Source: Spirochaetales bacterium (lineage in GTDB: Bacteria > Spirochaetota > Spirochaetia > DSM-27196 > Alkalispirochaetaceae). From it: a DNA stretch of 43,489 nucleotides. Made by a program: the position numbers and the translations under genes. The notes under the pieces are model-generated. The model was not told where the DNA came from, ran no database searches, and worked only from the letters and a program-made list of their open reading frames with translations. Positions 24,239 through 33,278 of the stretch are shown here, piece after piece; positions within the stretch are counted from its first letter, which is position 1; every line of letters begins with the position of its first letter. Location: positions 1 to 43,489 of the forward strand of contig JANQHT010000030.1 of NCBI GenBank assembly GCA_028282545.1. Direction: 5' to 3'.

Positions 24239-25567
24239 ATGATTACCAAACGATCCTTGTTTCTCGGCGGGGCTCTCATCGTCCCCGCCGTCGTTGCATC
24301 AGCCCAGACCGTGGACGAAACGCTCGCGCTGTTCCAAAACGCCTTCGACATGATCTGGCTCGTACTGGCAGCCGCGCTCGTCTTTCTCATGCAGGCGGGT
24401 TTCGCGATGGTTGAGACGGGGCTTACGCGCGCAAAAAACGCCAGCAACATCATCATGAAAAATCTCATGGACTTCTCGGCGGGCGCACTCGCCTACTGGG
24501 CGGTCGGTTGGGCGCTCATGTACGGAGAGAGCGCCGGCGGTGTTGTCGGGAGCAGCGGGTTTTTCCTGAACTACCCCGCCGGGACGGAAATGTTCGTCAT
24601 ATACCGCGATTGGATGTTCCAGGTGGTCTTCGCGGCCACGGCAGCAACGATCGTGAGCGGTGCAATGGCGGAGCGGACTCAGTTCAAAGGGTACCTCATC
24701 TACTCGGTCGTGATCTCCGCGGTGATCTATCCGGTGAGCGGCCACTGGATCTGGTCCGGCGGTTGGCTCTCCGAGATGGGATTCCACGATTTTGCCGGCT
24801 CAACCGTTGTTCACTCGGTTGGGGCGTGGGCCGCACTCGTGGGAGCGTTTTTCCTGGGCGCCCGGCGCGGCAAATATATTCGCTTGAACGGATCGGTAAC
24901 GGTAAAGGCGATTCAGGGCCACAACATGCCGCTGGCCGCTCTGGGCGTTTTTATTCTCTGGTTCGGTTGGTACGGCTTCAACGCCGGGAGCACCTTGTCC
25001 GGAACCGATCTTGACATCGCCCACGTGGCGGTCACGACAACGCTCGCCGCGGCCGCCGGTGCCATCGCCGCCATGGCGACCTCCTGGGGATGGTTCGGGA
25101 AACCGGATCCGTCGATGTCCCTGAACGGCGCGCTGGCAGGACTCGTCGGTATTACGGCGGGGACCTGGGTAATCGCACCGGGCGCGTCTATCCTCGTCGG
25201 ACTTATCGCCGGCGTCTTGGTGGTTCTCGCGGTCGAGTTGATTGACAAGGTACTGCACATCGACGACCCGGTTGGCGCGGTGAGCGTGCACGGTATCGCC
25301 GGCGCGTGGGGAACCATCGCGGTCGGTATCTTCGGTGACCTCGAAAAGATCGGCTCCGGCCTCACGCGGGGCGGGCAAATCGGTGTGCAGGCATTAGGCG
25401 TCCTGGCCGTCTTTGCCTGGGTCGTCGTGACGAGCGCGATCCTCTTCGGCATTCTGAAAGCTGCGGGTGTGCTTCGCGTGTCCGACGGTGAAGAGCAGAT
25501 GGGCCTTGACATCTCCGAACACGGCACAGAGGCCTACAGCGGCTTCCAGATCTTCTCGAACTTGTAG
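24239..25567 (+). CDS. amt: Ammonium transporter
   Basis: Amt/Rh channel for ammonium uptake. 442 residues from ATG 24239, which has GGAGG eight bases upstream; a GTG at 24221 would lie before the predicted transcript start. A signal peptide is visible ([22 protein letters not shown]), then eleven membrane helices. The pore His pair is present in [12 protein letters not shown] (His about 192) and [12 protein letters not shown] (His about 351). The Phe gate region [20 protein letters not shown] and the motif [16 protein letters not shown] are intact. It is cotranscribed with a PII gene eleven bases downstream, the classic amt-glnK arrangement in which PII blocks the channel when nitrogen is ample. 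Confidence 0.97.
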   Translation: MITKRSLFLGGALIVPAVVASAQTVDETLALFQNAFDMIWLVLAAALVFLMQAGFAMVETGLTRAKNASNIIMKNLMDFSAGALAYWAVGWALMYGESAGGVVGSSGFFLNYPAGTEMFVIYRDWMFQVVFAATAATIVSGAMAERTQFKGYLIYSVVISAVIYPVSGHWIWSGGWLSEMGFHDFAGSTVVHSVGAWAALVGAFFLGARRGKYIRLNGSVTVKAIQGHNMPLAALGVFILWFGWYGFNAGSTLSGTDLDIAHVAVTTTLAAAAGAIAAMATSWGWFGKPDPSMSLNGALAGLVGITAGTWVIAPGASILVGLIAGVLVVLAVELIDKVLHIDDPVGAVSVHGIAGAWGTIAVGIFGDLEKIGSGLTRGGQIGVQALGVLAVFAWVVVTSAILFGILKAAGVLRVSDGEEQMGLDISEHGTEAYSGFQIFSNL

Positions 25568-25578
25568 GAGGCGCAGAG

Positions 25579-25920
25579 ATGAAACTGATTATTGCGTACA
25601 TTCAGCCGCACAAACTCAACGACGTGAAGGAAGAGCTGTACAAGTCGGAGGTGTTCAAGATGTCGGTAACGAACTCGGTCGGATGCGGGCAGCAGAAGGG
25701 CTACCACGAGACGTACCGAGGCGTAGACATCGAGGTGAACCTGCTCAAGAAGAACCGCCTGGAGATCGCCGTGAACGATGCGTTCGTTCAGCCCACGATC
25801 GACGCGATCGCTCGGGGTGCCCGAACCGGGGAGATAGGAGACGGCAAGATCTTCGTGCTCCCCCTGGAAAAGGTTGTACGGATTCGCACCGGCGAAAGCG
25901 GGAACGACGCGATCGGGTAG
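25579..25920 (+). CDS. PII signal-transduction protein (GlnK/GlnB family) lacking Tyr51
   Basis: A trimeric sensor of ATP/ADP and 2-oxoglutarate that gates Amt and other nitrogen targets. 113 residues, normal length. Conserved: Q39 and K40 in GCGQQKG, Y46 in ETYRG, K58 (2-oxoglutarate contact), the B-loop [11 protein letters not shown] and the C-loop VVRIRTGE. By E. coli GlnB numbering, position 51, the uridylylated Tyr, is Ile here ([11 protein letters not shown]). GlnD-type control by uridylylation at that site is therefore excluded, while Y46 remains. AGGAGG lies seven bases before the ATG. It follows amt and ends in a rho-independent terminator that uses its own stop codon region. Confidence 0.95.
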   Translation: MKLIIAYIQPHKLNDVKEELYKSEVFKMSVTNSVGCGQQKGYHETYRGVDIEVNLLKKNRLEIAVNDAFVQPTIDAIARGARTGEIGDGKIFVLPLEKVVRIRTGESGNDAIG

Positions 25921-25932
25921 CGCCCGATTTTT
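25912..25932 (+). terminator. Rho-independent terminator after the PII gene
   Basis: ATCGGG (25912-25917) pairs with CCCGAT (25923-25928) around a five-base loop that contains the stop codon TAG, followed by TTTT and C. The last codons of the PII gene are part of the stem. It would end the amt-PII transcript. Confidence 0.75.
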
Positions 25933-26046
25933 CACCACGACCACCGTCGGGTTGGTCCGCCGGCAGGAACCGTCAGGTGGTTCGCCGGCATCGGCCGGTG
26001 GAGTTACCTAGACTCACCCCGACGGTGTACCGCTATCGGGCGGCCG

Positions 26047-27429
26047 CTACTCGTCGCATTCGGCGAGGGCCGCCCGGAAACGGGCAAAGCGCTCCCGATA
26101 CGCACCGTACTGGTCGTCGTAACGGGCGGTTCGCTCCCGGCGTGGTTCGTACGTCTGTGCCAAGGTAACGATTTCCGCTGCGGCTTCACGAAGCGTGGAG
26201 AATCGGCCCAGCGCAACGAGACCGACACAGAGGTTTCCAACCAGTTCAGCGTCCGCGACCTCCGGAACGAGGATCGGCGTGCCGACGATATCCGCCTTCA
26301 TCTGGTTCCAGATCGCGTTTTTGGCCTGCCCCCCGCAGGCGCGCAGGGCATTCACATGGGCCCCCACGGAGGCGAGGATCTCAACCGCTTCCCGCACGGC
26401 GAAGCCGATCGACAAAACCACCGCCCGCCCCATGGATGCACTGGTGTGGCGCGCCCCGAGACCGATGAACATCCCGGAGCGGAAGCTCCACGCGGCGCCT
26501 TCGTGGGCGGACGGAAAAAACCACGGAGCATCCGTCTCCGCTTCCTCCCGCACGATGTCCAGCATCATGTCGCCGTAGTCGCGCCCCCTTTGATTCGAAA
26601 TACCGCGAAACCACTCGAAAAGAAGACCGGTGGACGAGAGTATGCCCGCCAAGTTGTACAGCCCGGGAATCGCATGGGGAAGGAGGCGGAGCCCCTCTGA
26701 AGAACGCGGGTGAGCAACGCAGTGATTGATACCTTCCGACGTTCCCGCCCGGTCACAGGTCCTGCCGGCTTCGAGCGTATCCGTTCCCACAAGGCTCATC
26801 AGGAAATCGGGGCCGCCGGTTACCACCGGAAGCCCCGGCGGCAATCCCAGTTCCTCAGCCACCGACGACTTTATGAGACCTGCAACCTCCCCCAACGGTT
26901 TCTCCGGGGGGAAAAGATCCGCCGGGAGGCCGTACGTTGCGATCGACTCGGGACTCCACACGTGGCGGGCAAACTCCTCCGTGGGCGCGTGCGTCAGCGC
27001 TTCACCGGTGAGGAGATAGACGAGGTACTCGGGAAAACTGTGGACGCGATGAATGCGCGTAAAGGCATCGGCACGGTGCTTTGCCAGCCAGGCGACTTTC
27101 GGCAGAAAGTAGGAAGGATCTCCGGGTATTCGTTCCTCCCGCCCGTCCAGCCACAACAAGACCGGGTCGACAATCGCGCCGTCGCGGTCAACCGCCACGA
27201 CCGTCGGGCCGTTACCGCTGAGGACCACGGCATCTATACGACGGGAGGCCACCACGCTTGGAAGCGCCTCCCGGAGCGCCCGGTACCACCTGAACGCGTC
27301 CCACGGTTCCAACGATTCCCCGCCTTCCAGCAGGGGACGCCGGACAAAACTGACCAGGCGGCCCTGTTCCGTCAGAACGCCCGCCTTGAGGCTCGAAGTT
27401 CCGATGTCAATGCTCAGGATTTCGCGCAC
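26047..27429 (-). CDS. FGGY-family carbohydrate kinase
   Basis: ATP-dependent sugar kinase of the xylulokinase/gluconokinase superfamily. 460 residues from GTG 27429. The N-terminal phosphate loop ILSIDIGTSSLKAGVL is intact; the second domain has VVTGGPDFLMSLVGT and DRAGTSEGINH. The family C-terminal signature region is RACGGQAKNAIWNQMKADIVGTPI, normally GGG-A-S-W-Q. Substrate is not evident. It is divergent from the BMP importer operon with a 76-base shared gap. An imported nucleoside or sugar and this kinase could belong to one pathway, but that is only an inference. Codons upstream of the GTG remain open but do not resemble kinase sequence. Confidence 0.92.
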   Translation of the reverse strand: MREILSIDIGTSSLKAGVLTEQGRLVSFVRRPLLEGGESLEPWDAFRWYRALREALPSVVASRRIDAVVLSGNGPTVVAVDRDGAIVDPVLLWLDGREERIPGDPSYFLPKVAWLAKHRADAFTRIHRVHSFPEYLVYLLTGEALTHAPTEEFARHVWSPESIATYGLPADLFPPEKPLGEVAGLIKSSVAEELGLPPGLPVVTGGPDFLMSLVGTDTLEAGRTCDRAGTSEGINHCVAHPRSSEGLRLLPHAIPGLYNLAGILSSTGLLFEWFRGISNQRGRDYGDMMLDIVREEAETDAPWFFPSAHEGAAWSFRSGMFIGLGARHTSASMGRAVVLSIGFAVREAVEILASVGAHVNALRACGGQAKNAIWNQMKADIVGTPILVPEVADAELVGNLCVGLVALGRFSTLREAAAEIVTLAQTYEPRRERTARYDDQYGAYRERFARFRAALAECDE

Positions 27430-27505
27430 CGGCCAAACCGTAGCACCGCACCTGGGGCGGGTCAAGCGACTGGTACTTCCGGTACGATTTGGGTACATTT
27501 TGGAT

Positions 27506-28549
27506 ATGCACACAAAGAGAACCGCGGCGTTGCTGGTCTGCCTCGCCGTTTTGCTGCCGTATGGGTTCGTGTCGGCTACGGGCGTCACCGAGGGAATCGA
27601 CGATGCTTCCTATTCGGTGGGGGTTTTTGTCCCCGGCGTCGTTGACGGGAGTCCCACGTACGAGATGATGGTTTCCGGTGCCGAACGGGCGGTCTCGGAA
27701 CGCGCCGGTACGTCTGTCACGGTCGTTGAGGGTGGATTCGACCAGAGCACCTGGGAAGAGAGCCTGATGTCGATGGCGGCGTCCGCACGGTACGACCTGA
27801 TCGTTACGTCCAATCCGAGCATGCCGGAGATCGCCGCCCGCGTGGCGAGTACGTTTTCCGGGCAACGATTCCTGGTACTGGACGGTTACCTCGTCGGTAA
27901 CGGGCAAATCCATACAGTCCTCTTCAACCAGCGGGAACAGGCCTTTCTTGCGGGCTATTTCGCGGGGCTTGTCACGACGGGGGCGTTGCCGGACGCAAAC
28001 GACCAGCTCGCCGTCGGCCTTTTGGCCGGCCAGGAATACCCGATCATGAACGATGTGATGGTTCCAGGGTACGAACTTGGTGCGCGCACCGTGCACCCCG
28101 GCATCACCGTTGACTTTCGGGTCCTCGGCAACTGGTACGACGCCGGTAAGGCGGCGGAGATCGTCGCCGACATGGTGTCGACCGGCGTCGACATCGTCCT
28201 GGCGATCGCCGGCGGCGGCAACCAGGGCGCGATCGCAGCGGCCAGGGAACTCGGAGCGTACGTCATCTGGTACGATTCCAGCGGTTATGACAACGCACCG
28301 GGTATCGTTGCCGGGAGCACCCTGGTTCGTCAGGACGAAGCAACCTACGAGGCCGTTCTGGCCGCTATCGACGGCACGCTCGTCTTCGGCGAAGCGCGTA
28401 TTCTAGGTATTGCCGAAGGAGCCGTAGCGTTCGACAACGACCACCCCGCGTACCGGCGCCTCGTGCCCGCCGCGATTCGTTCGGAGATGGAGGCGGTCCT
28501 GGATCGAATCCGAAGCGGTGACGTGACGCTGGACATGCCGGTGCCGTGA
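27506..28549 (+). CDS. BMP-family (PnrA-like) substrate-binding protein
   Basis: Periplasmic-binding protein of the basic membrane protein family, which in spirochaetes includes purine-nucleoside binders. About 347 residues from ATG 27506. After a hydrophobic signal (TKRTAALLVCLAVLLPYGFVSA) come SVGVFVPG, FDQSTWEESLMSMA, LIVTSNPSMPEIAARVAS, FLVLDGY, QREQAFLAGYFAGLVT and VDIVLAIAGGGNQGAIAAARELGAYVIWYDSSGY, all typical of BMP proteins. No standard lipobox is seen; the only Cys is within the hydrophobic core. Its stop overlaps the ATPase gene start as GTGA. The neighbouring ATPase and two permeases are of the matching nucleoside-importer type. Confidence 0.92.
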   Translation: MHTKRTAALLVCLAVLLPYGFVSATGVTEGIDDASYSVGVFVPGVVDGSPTYEMMVSGAERAVSERAGTSVTVVEGGFDQSTWEESLMSMAASARYDLIVTSNPSMPEIAARVASTFSGQRFLVLDGYLVGNGQIHTVLFNQREQAFLAGYFAGLVTTGALPDANDQLAVGLLAGQEYPIMNDVMVPGYELGARTVHPGITVDFRVLGNWYDAGKAAEIVADMVSTGVDIVLAIAGGGNQGAIAAARELGAYVIWYDSSGYDNAPGIVAGSTLVRQDEATYEAVLAAIDGTLVFGEARILGIAEGAVAFDNDHPAYRRLVPAAIRSEMEAVLDRIRSGDVTLDMPVP

Positions 28550-30033
28550 CCGGTCAAGCCCCGGTCGGTTCGCCCGTACTCGGCGTTGAAGCGGTATACA
28601 AGCACTTCGGATCGGTATGCGCCCTGGACGGCGTTTCGATCCGGCTCGCGTCCGGTACGGTGTGGGCCTGCGTCGGCGAAAACGGTGCCGGCAAATCGAC
28701 ACTGGCCAGGATCGTGGCCGGTCTGGAACGGGCGGACAGCGGCCACGTAACATCCGCGGGGCCCGTCGCCTTTGTTCCGCAGCACCCGGCGCTGGCCCCG
28801 GAACTAACGATCCTGGACAATCTCATGGTGGGCTTCGAGCCGCTCCGCGGTCCCTTTGTCGTGCGATCCCGGGCACGCCACCGTCTTTCGTCCGTAGCCC
28901 GGCGTCTGGGCGTAGATATCGACCTATCCCTTCGCGCCGGAAACGCCACCACCGGCGAACTTCGGTTCGCCGTTCTTGTTGCGCAAGTTGCGCGGGATCC
29001 AACGGCGGTCATCCTCGATGAACCGAGCGTGGGCCTCGATTCGCGGGATCGTGAAAGAATGGAAGGCGCGATCAAACGTCTTGTCAACCACGGTGCGGCG
29101 GTTCTGCTCATATCTCACGACCTCGACGAAGTCCGGCGGCTGGCCGCGGGAGTCACCGTGCTGCGGGGGGGACGCGCCGTGGCGCAGTTTGAGGCTCCCC
29201 TGTCGCGACGGGCGATAGCCGGAGCCATGTTTGCGCACACTCCGGTTTCTACCGGCCCCGAACAACGGCGAAATGCGAGAGACGGCTCAGGGCCGATCCG
29301 ACTCCACCTGGATGGGCTCACCGCCCTCTCACCGCACACGGGCGTCCAGGTAGGTCCGATAGACCTGGAGATTCGCGGCGGGCAACGGGTCGCCCTCTTC
29401 GGGCTCCGCGAAGACGGCATTCAAATGGTCGAGGCGCTCCTCTCCGGCGAACTCTTGACAACCTCCGGGACGTTGTCGGTCAACGGCAAGCGGTTGCCGG
29501 CGCGCCTTTCCCCGGGGATTCTCCGGGCCGCCGGTCTCGCCCACGTTCCTTCGGACCGCCTGGTTCGCGGGGCCACCCTCCACGGCTCGGTCGAGGAAAA
29601 CCTCATTCTTCACGAACGGCTTCGCCTTCACCGAGGGGGCATTCTCCAGATGGGAAAAAGTGCGACCTTCTCCAACGCGCTCCTCTCACGGTTCAGGATC
29701 GACGGAACCCGGGCGGCCCGACTCGCATCGCTCTCGGGCGGCAACATCCAACGGGTGATCCTCTCCCGGGAGGTAGCGTGGAATCCCTCGGTGGTGGTAA
29801 TAGCGGAACCCGCTGCGGGTCTCGACCTGGACGGTCAGGAGCAGCTCTCCGCCGAATTGGCGTCGCTCGCCGAGGCGGGGACGGCAATTCTCGTTCTAGG
29901 AAGTGATCTCCGAGAGGCGGAGCTCTTTGCCGACCGCGTCCGGGTGATCCGCAACGGGCGGATCGTGGGCGATTTCGACGCCACCGACGGCGCCTCGATC
30001 GTCGATGCGATGTCGGGAGAGGAAGAACGGTGA
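28546..30033 (+). CDS. Nucleoside/sugar-type ABC importer ATPase with two asymmetric NBDs
   Basis: A tandem ATPase of the RbsA/MglA/NupO class, 495 residues. The first domain has an intact Walker A GENGAGKS (44-51) and Walker B VILDEPSVGLD (155-165), but its signature is degenerate (NATTGELRF where LSGGQ-like is expected). The second domain has a good signature LSGGNIQRV (396-404). Its P-loop has decayed to GLREDGIQ (286-293), its Walker B Asp is replaced by Ala (VVIAEPAAGLD) and its switch His by Ser. Only one composite site, NBD1 Walker A with NBD2 signature, looks competent for ATP hydrolysis. GTG start overlaps the binding-protein stop; its stop overlaps the first permease start. Confidence 0.94.
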   Translation: MTGQAPVGSPVLGVEAVYKHFGSVCALDGVSIRLASGTVWACVGENGAGKSTLARIVAGLERADSGHVTSAGPVAFVPQHPALAPELTILDNLMVGFEPLRGPFVVRSRARHRLSSVARRLGVDIDLSLRAGNATTGELRFAVLVAQVARDPTAVILDEPSVGLDSRDRERMEGAIKRLVNHGAAVLLISHDLDEVRRLAAGVTVLRGGRAVAQFEAPLSRRAIAGAMFAHTPVSTGPEQRRNARDGSGPIRLHLDGLTALSPHTGVQVGPIDLEIRGGQRVALFGLREDGIQMVEALLSGELLTTSGTLSVNGKRLPARLSPGILRAAGLAHVPSDRLVRGATLHGSVEENLILHERLRLHRGGILQMGKSATFSNALLSRFRIDGTRAARLASLSGGNIQRVILSREVAWNPSVVVIAEPAAGLDLDGQEQLSAELASLAEAGTAILVLGSDLREAELFADRVRVIRNGRIVGDFDATDGASIVDAMSGEEER

Positions 30034-31046
30034 CGCGGGCGGTGTCCGGCAGCGAACTCCGGAGTTCCGCCGTTGCTCTCGCGGCGGCGTTTGTGACCGC
30101 CCTGCTCCTGAGCGCGATCACGACCGATGATCCCGCCGCGACGATACGGGCCTTCCTCGTTACGCCGGTTGCCAACCGGTACCACTTCGGCAACATGATC
30201 TCCGCCGCGACGCTCCTCCTTCTGACCGCCGGCGGCGTGGTCTTCGCATTCTCGTCGGGTTCCTTCAACCTCGGCGGAGAGGGCCAGACGTACCTGGCAG
30301 GGTTGGTTGCCGCCCTGGTCCTCGCACGGGTACAGGCGGCACCGGGAATCGCGCTTCTTCTGGGATTTGGTGCGGCCGCGCTGGCCGGGGGCGCCCTGGC
30401 CGCACTGAGCGGCACCTTCCGGGCGCGCTTCGCCACGGACGAGTTGATAACCTCGTTCCTTCTCTCTGCCGCGGCGATTCCGGTGGTGGACTACCTGATC
30501 GTGGGTCCCATGCGCGATACCGCCGGCAGTCTCCTGGCCACGGTTCCGATCGCGGAGGAGTACCGTCTCACCTCGATGCTCCCGCCGTCCAATCTCTCTA
30601 CGGCGCTCTTTGTCGGCGTCGCTGCCGTGGCTATTCTCGGACTGGTGCTGCGCTTCACGCTCTTCGGGTACGAAATGCGCATCGTGGGATTGAATCGCCG
30701 GCTCGCCAACTACGGCGGATTGCGCGTCGGCTTCTACACGGTTGTCCCCATGGCGCTTTCCGGGGTATTCCACGGGATCGCCGGTGCCGCCCTGGTGGCC
30801 GGCGTGCACCACCGGGCGATCGCCGGGTTCACCGGCGGCCTGGGCTGGAACGGAATCGCCGTTGCGCTCATCGCCCGGAACCGGCCGCGTTTTCTCATTC
30901 CGGCGGCCCTCCTCTTCGCGTATCTCAACGCCGGCAGCTCCGCCGCCGTTCTGGAGAGCCAGGCGACGTGGGAGTTCGGGGCGATCGTGCAGGCGGTGGT
31001 GTTCCTCTTTGTGACCGCGGAATTCCTCAGGCGGAGGAGGCGATGA
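30030..31046 (+). CDS. Nucleoside ABC importer permease (NupP/YufP-like)
   Basis: 338 residues, about nine to ten membrane helices, no signal sequence beyond the first helix. The pattern SAATLLLLTAGGVVFAFSSGSFNLGGEGQTYLAGL is the family motif that precedes the transmembrane core of this permease class. Later LSGTFRARFATDELITSFLLS and YEMRIVGLNRRLANYGG (coupling-helix region) fit. A C-terminal run of Arg (FLRRRRR) ends the protein. GTG start overlaps the ATPase stop; ATGA overlap with the second permease. Confidence 0.93.
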   Translation: MTRAVSGSELRSSAVALAAAFVTALLLSAITTDDPAATIRAFLVTPVANRYHFGNMISAATLLLLTAGGVVFAFSSGSFNLGGEGQTYLAGLVAALVLARVQAAPGIALLLGFGAAALAGGALAALSGTFRARFATDELITSFLLSAAAIPVVDYLIVGPMRDTAGSLLATVPIAEEYRLTSMLPPSNLSTALFVGVAAVAILGLVLRFTLFGYEMRIVGLNRRLANYGGLRVGFYTVVPMALSGVFHGIAGAALVAGVHHRAIAGFTGGLGWNGIAVALIARNRPRFLIPAALLFAYLNAGSSAAVLESQATWEFGAIVQAVVFLFVTAEFLRRRRR

Positions 31047-31879
31047 TCCCGCACCTCCTCCAGACATCGTCGATTATCCTCATAGCCGCTTTGGGCGGGC
31101 TCGTGGCTGAGCGGGCCGGCGTATTGAACATCGGACTGGAGGGTTTGATTTCGGTGGGCGCCTTCGCGGCGTTCGTCGCCGTCCGAGCCGGTACCGGTCC
31201 ATTCCCCGCCCTCCTTGCCGCTGCCGCCGCGGGGATCGCCGTCGCCGCGATCCTGGCGGTTTTCCGCCTCCGCCTTGGGGCGAATATCTTCGTCACCGGG
31301 CTCGCCGTGAACCTTCTGTCCACGGGACTCCTCTCCCTGCTCTCGGAGACGCTCTTCGCAACCCGCGGCGTGGTCCGCCTCGCCGCCGATGTTCCGCTCC
31401 TATCCCAGGTAACGCCCGTGGCCATTGCCGTGGCGGTGACGGGCATCACCTACCTCCTGCTTGCGCACACTCCAACGGGTGTGCGCGTTCGGGTGGCGGG
31501 ACAGGAGGCGGAATGGCTCCGCGTGCAGGGCGTGGACGTGGTGCGTGTCCGGACCGCGGCGGTACTCTATTCCGGCGCCGCCGCCGGCGTAGCCGGGGCC
31601 CTCCTGGCGTTGCGACTCGGCGCCTATCTGCCGGGAATCAGCTCCGGTCGCGGCTGGATCGCCCTGGTCGTGATCTACCTGGGGTACCGAAACGTCTTTG
31701 GACTGGCCGGCGCGGCGCTCCTCTTCGGGGTGCTCGACGCGGTGGCGGTCCGCGCCCAGGCGGTCATCGACGCCCCGCCGACGGTACTCCTGGCGCTGCC
31801 CTACGTGTTGACGGTGATCGTTTTTGTCAGTTACTCGGCCTTTCGGGCACGGGAATCACGCTATCGAGTCCCACGGTAG
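31043..31879 (+). CDS. Nucleoside ABC importer permease, second subunit (NupQ/YufQ-like)
   Basis: 278 residues from ATG 31043, which overlaps the preceding stop (ATGA) and has GGAGGAGG upstream. Family features: ALGGLVAERAGVLNIGLEGLISVGAFAAF near the N-terminus, GANIFVTGLAVNLLSTGLLSLL, VRVRVAGQEAEWLRVQGVDVVRVR as the coupling helix, and a terminal ISSGRGWIALVVIYLGYRNVFG. The last 53 bases of the gene overlap the 3' end of argH on the opposite strand. Confidence 0.93.
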   Translation: MIPHLLQTSSIILIAALGGLVAERAGVLNIGLEGLISVGAFAAFVAVRAGTGPFPALLAAAAAGIAVAAILAVFRLRLGANIFVTGLAVNLLSTGLLSLLSETLFATRGVVRLAADVPLLSQVTPVAIAVAVTGITYLLLAHTPTGVRVRVAGQEAEWLRVQGVDVVRVRTAAVLYSGAAAGVAGALLALRLGAYLPGISSGRGWIALVVIYLGYRNVFGLAGAALLFGVLDAVAVRAQAVIDAPPTVLLALPYVLTVIVFVSYSAFRARESRYRVPR

Positions 31880-33212
31880 CGCGCACCGCAGCCCGGTGCT
31901 CCGAGAGCCACCTCGCCGTCAGTTCTCGCCGCTCTTCCAGTTCGCCCCGCGGCGCCGAGAGGTTGAGGTTCCCCGGCGAACCGGTGGCGGTTCGTGCCCG
32001 GCGCGCCGTTTCCGGATCCGGCATCGGCCGCTCCGTAGAGCCCTCCGCGGCGAGGCGATAGGCGTCGCGGAAGGGCGTTCCGGACGCGAGTAGTTCCAGA
32101 GCGTAGTCCGTGGCAAAGAGCTCCGGCGTTAGGGCGCTCTTCATTCGTTCGGCCACCGGCTCCATCTCGCCGGCGAGCACCTCTACGACGGCCAGGGCTC
32201 GGTCCGCTTCCGCCAGCGCTCCCAGGAGCGGTGCCTTGGTCTCCTGAACGTCGCGGTTGTACCCCGACGGGAGCGACCTGACAACGGCCCGGGCCTGTTC
32301 CGCGTAGCCCGCAACGGTGGCGGCCTTTCCCCGTAGCAACTCCAGCACGTCGGGGTTGCGCTTCTGCGGCATGATGCTCGAACCGGAGCAGAGCGCTTCC
32401 GGGAGCTTCACGTAGCCCAGTTCGGGGAGACTAAAGAGCACCAAGTCCGACGCCATGCGAGAGAGCGTCGCAAAGATATCCGCCAGCGCGCCGATGATCT
32501 GGCCGTCCAGGTGGCCCCGGGAGGCTTGGACGGAGAGCACGTTGTTCTGTACCGAGGCAAAACCGAGCGTCTTCGCCACCATTTCACGGTCGATCGGCAG
32601 GGGGACGCCGTAGCTCGCGGCGGAACCGAGGGGCGACCGATTACAGAGGGGATAGAGCGAAGCGAGGAGGTGCCAGTCGTCGAGGAGTTGCTCGGCGTAG
32701 GAGCCGAACCATAACCCCAACGTCGAGAGCATGGCGGCCTGCAGGTGCGTTCTCCCAGGCATCACCGTGTACTCGTGTTCCTCAGCCCGGTCCAGAAGGA
32801 GCGTCACCACACGATCGAGGCGGGCAAAAACGTCCAGGAGGCGCTCCCGCGTGTATATCCGCGTGGCCGCCAACACCTGGTCGTTCCGGCTGCGCCCGGC
32901 GTGTACCTCTTTGCCCGGCTCGCCCAGCGCCTCCGTGAGCAGCGTCTCGATCGTCGTGTGACCGTCCTCGTCGGCCCGGTCGATAACGATCTCACCCCGG
33001 GAGGCGCGTGCAGCTATGGAGGCCAGCTCGCCGGCAAGGAGACGGCCCGAATCGTCACTGATGATCCGGCAGGCCGCGAGCATTCTCACGTGTGCCACGC
33101 CGGCCGCGCAATCTGCAACCAGCAGTTCCCGGTCGAGGATGTAATCGTTCCCGACGGTAAACGCCTCGACCTGGGCGTTGAGTTCGTATCCCTTATCCCA
33201 CAGTTTCGCCAT
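31827..33212 (-). CDS. argH: Argininosuccinate lyase
   Basis: Last step of arginine synthesis, argininosuccinate to arginine and fumarate. 461 residues, normal length. Motifs: FTVGNDYILDRELL, EDGHTTIETLLTEALGEPGKEVHAGRSRNDQV (HAGRSRNDQ at 104-112), MPGRTHLQAAM (catalytic His region, 151-161), SPLGSAASYG, and the fumarase/lyase signature GSSIMPQKRNPD (277-288). No other arginine gene is nearby. It is convergent with and overlaps the second permease gene by 53 bases. Upstream, a decayed repeat copy separates it from clpB. Confidence 0.97.
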   Translation of the reverse strand: MAKLWDKGYELNAQVEAFTVGNDYILDRELLVADCAAGVAHVRMLAACRIISDDSGRLLAGELASIAARASRGEIVIDRADEDGHTTIETLLTEALGEPGKEVHAGRSRNDQVLAATRIYTRERLLDVFARLDRVVTLLLDRAEEHEYTVMPGRTHLQAAMLSTLGLWFGSYAEQLLDDWHLLASLYPLCNRSPLGSAASYGVPLPIDREMVAKTLGFASVQNNVLSVQASRGHLDGQIIGALADIFATLSRMASDLVLFSLPELGYVKLPEALCSGSSIMPQKRNPDVLELLRGKAATVAGYAEQARAVVRSLPSGYNRDVQETKAPLLGALAEADRALAVVEVLAGEMEPVAERMKSALTPELFATDYALELLASGTPFRDAYRLAAEGSTERPMPDPETARRARTATGSPGNLNLSAPRGELEERRELTARWLSEHRAAVRATVGLDSVIPVPERPSN

Positions 33213-33278
33213 GTGAGTCGCAAGCGTAGCGCGCTTTGTGCCCGGTGGTCAAAGGCGAACGCGGGGCAACGGCAGTTC

